A DNA stretch of 64,000 bases from an uncultured delta proteobacterium (GTDB taxonomy: Bacteria > Desulfobacterota > Desulfovibrionia > Desulfovibrionales > Desulfovibrionaceae): assembly GCA_903843965.1 (NCBI GenBank), contig CAIMRY010000006.1, positions 62,001 through 126,000 of the forward strand. Reading direction: 5' to 3'. Of the stretch, positions 63,720-64,000 are shown one piece after another (positions within the stretch are counted from its first letter, which is position 1; every line of letters starts with the position of its first letter). Below the pieces are notes generated by a model. That model saw only the letters and a list, made by a program, of their open reading frames with translations, had not been told where the DNA came from and did no database searches. Position numbers and translations under genes: made by a program.

Positions 63720-64000
63720 TCAGTTGCCGGTCTTGGGGCAGCAAATGCCGAGCATCTCCAGGGCGCGGTCCTGGGCCAGGGGCTTGGAGAACAGGAAGCC
63801 CTGCCCGCACTCGCAGCTTAAGTCAGCCAAAAAGGCGCGCTGGCGCTCGGTTTCTATGCCCTCGGCCACCACATCCAGGCCCAGGTTGTGGGCCAGGCTG
63901 ACGATGGTGCGCACGATGACCAGGTTCTCGAAGGCGTCCATGTCCGAAACGAAGCTGCGGTCGACCTTGAGCGTGTTGATGGGGAAGCGCTGCAGATAGG
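63720..64000 (-). CDS. EAL-domain c-di-GMP phosphodiesterase (3' end only)
   Basis: The last 93 codons of an EAL domain are present: RFPINTLKVDRSFVSDMD, IVRTIVSLAHNLGLDVVAEG, IETERQRAF and GQGFLFSKPL. The KVDRSF and VAEGIE motifs supply metal-binding and catalytic residues, so this part looks active. The remainder lies beyond the window. It is just upstream of, and probably cotranscribed with, the PAS kinase gene. Confidence 0.9.
   Translation of the reverse strand, partial: YLQRFPINTLKVDRSFVSDMDAFENLVIVRTIVSLAHNLGLDVVAEGIETERQRAFLADLSCECGQGFLFSKPLAQDRALEMLGICCPKTGN

Overview
The window is high-GC bacterial DNA from a sulfate-reducing deltaproteobacterium of the Desulfovibrionaceae. The evidence is a selenocysteine-containing periplasmic formate dehydrogenase (FdhA/FdhB with FdhE), a 907-residue aldehyde oxidoreductase whose iron-sulfur cysteines fall at the same positions as in the Desulfovibrio gigas Mop protein, and behind it a chain of genes that I recognise from Desulfovibrio genomes (DVU1551-1558 type). 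No rRNA, tRNA or CRISPR array was seen.

Layout. 1-3474: ilvD (3' end just cut off) and ftsEX, all on the minus strand. 3604-6432: a scarred stretch with an AT-rich pentapeptide-repeat gene broken by one in-frame stop, back-to-back fragments of etfA and a PEP-synthase-like gene, and an ArsR-type regulator. 6525-13090: a coupled run for phospholipid acyl recycling (Aas-like acyltransferase/ligase, Tat-exported amidohydrolase, LplT-PlsC fusion), ending in a hypothetical gene with an early UGA and a membrane methyltransferase cut short by an IS3 remnant. 13186-17916 (minus): a podovirus-type portal gene and a small phage gene, followed by an unusual tandem array: a 257-residue protein overlapping a small three-helix membrane protein, then a displaced second C-terminal module sharing the same stem and overlapping its own membrane protein, then two more small membrane proteins, with related GC hairpins at the module borders. 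It looks like an effector/immunity or superinfection-exclusion locus. 18631-25066 (minus): a DUF4911-like gene, a PEP/pyruvate-binding protein, a membrane-anchored unknown, a TSUP permease operon and two receiver-domain genes. 25282-26618: a TetR regulator and a carboxymuconolactone-decarboxylase-like gene, each with a similar palindromic operator. 26608-29146: prophage early genes with a divergent S24 repressor. 29253-32850: bactofilin, an exported esterase and an exported isoaspartyl methyltransferase.

33470-57671 is a molybdenum/tungsten enzyme island: a frameshifted FmdE-MoeA fusion, a ModE-type DNA-binding protein, fdhAB and fdhE, a GapN-like aldehyde dehydrogenase, a second MoeA-like protein, the aldehyde oxidoreductase, and the coupled trs-type maturation cluster (redox fusion protein, methyltransferase, C-GCAxxG-C-C protein, radical SAM protein, AMP ligase, XdhC, MocA-HD, phosphatase). 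Four 18-bp palindromes of the form TATGYCA-N4-TGRCAYA (one arm base off in one copy) precede four of its transcription units. I infer that the ModE-like protein binds them.

58016-64000 (minus): a polytopic spermidine-synthase-like membrane protein, a PAS sensor kinase and the end of an EAL-domain gene. Many proteins here carry in-frame low-complexity inserts made of short tandem repeats, a lineage habit worth noting.
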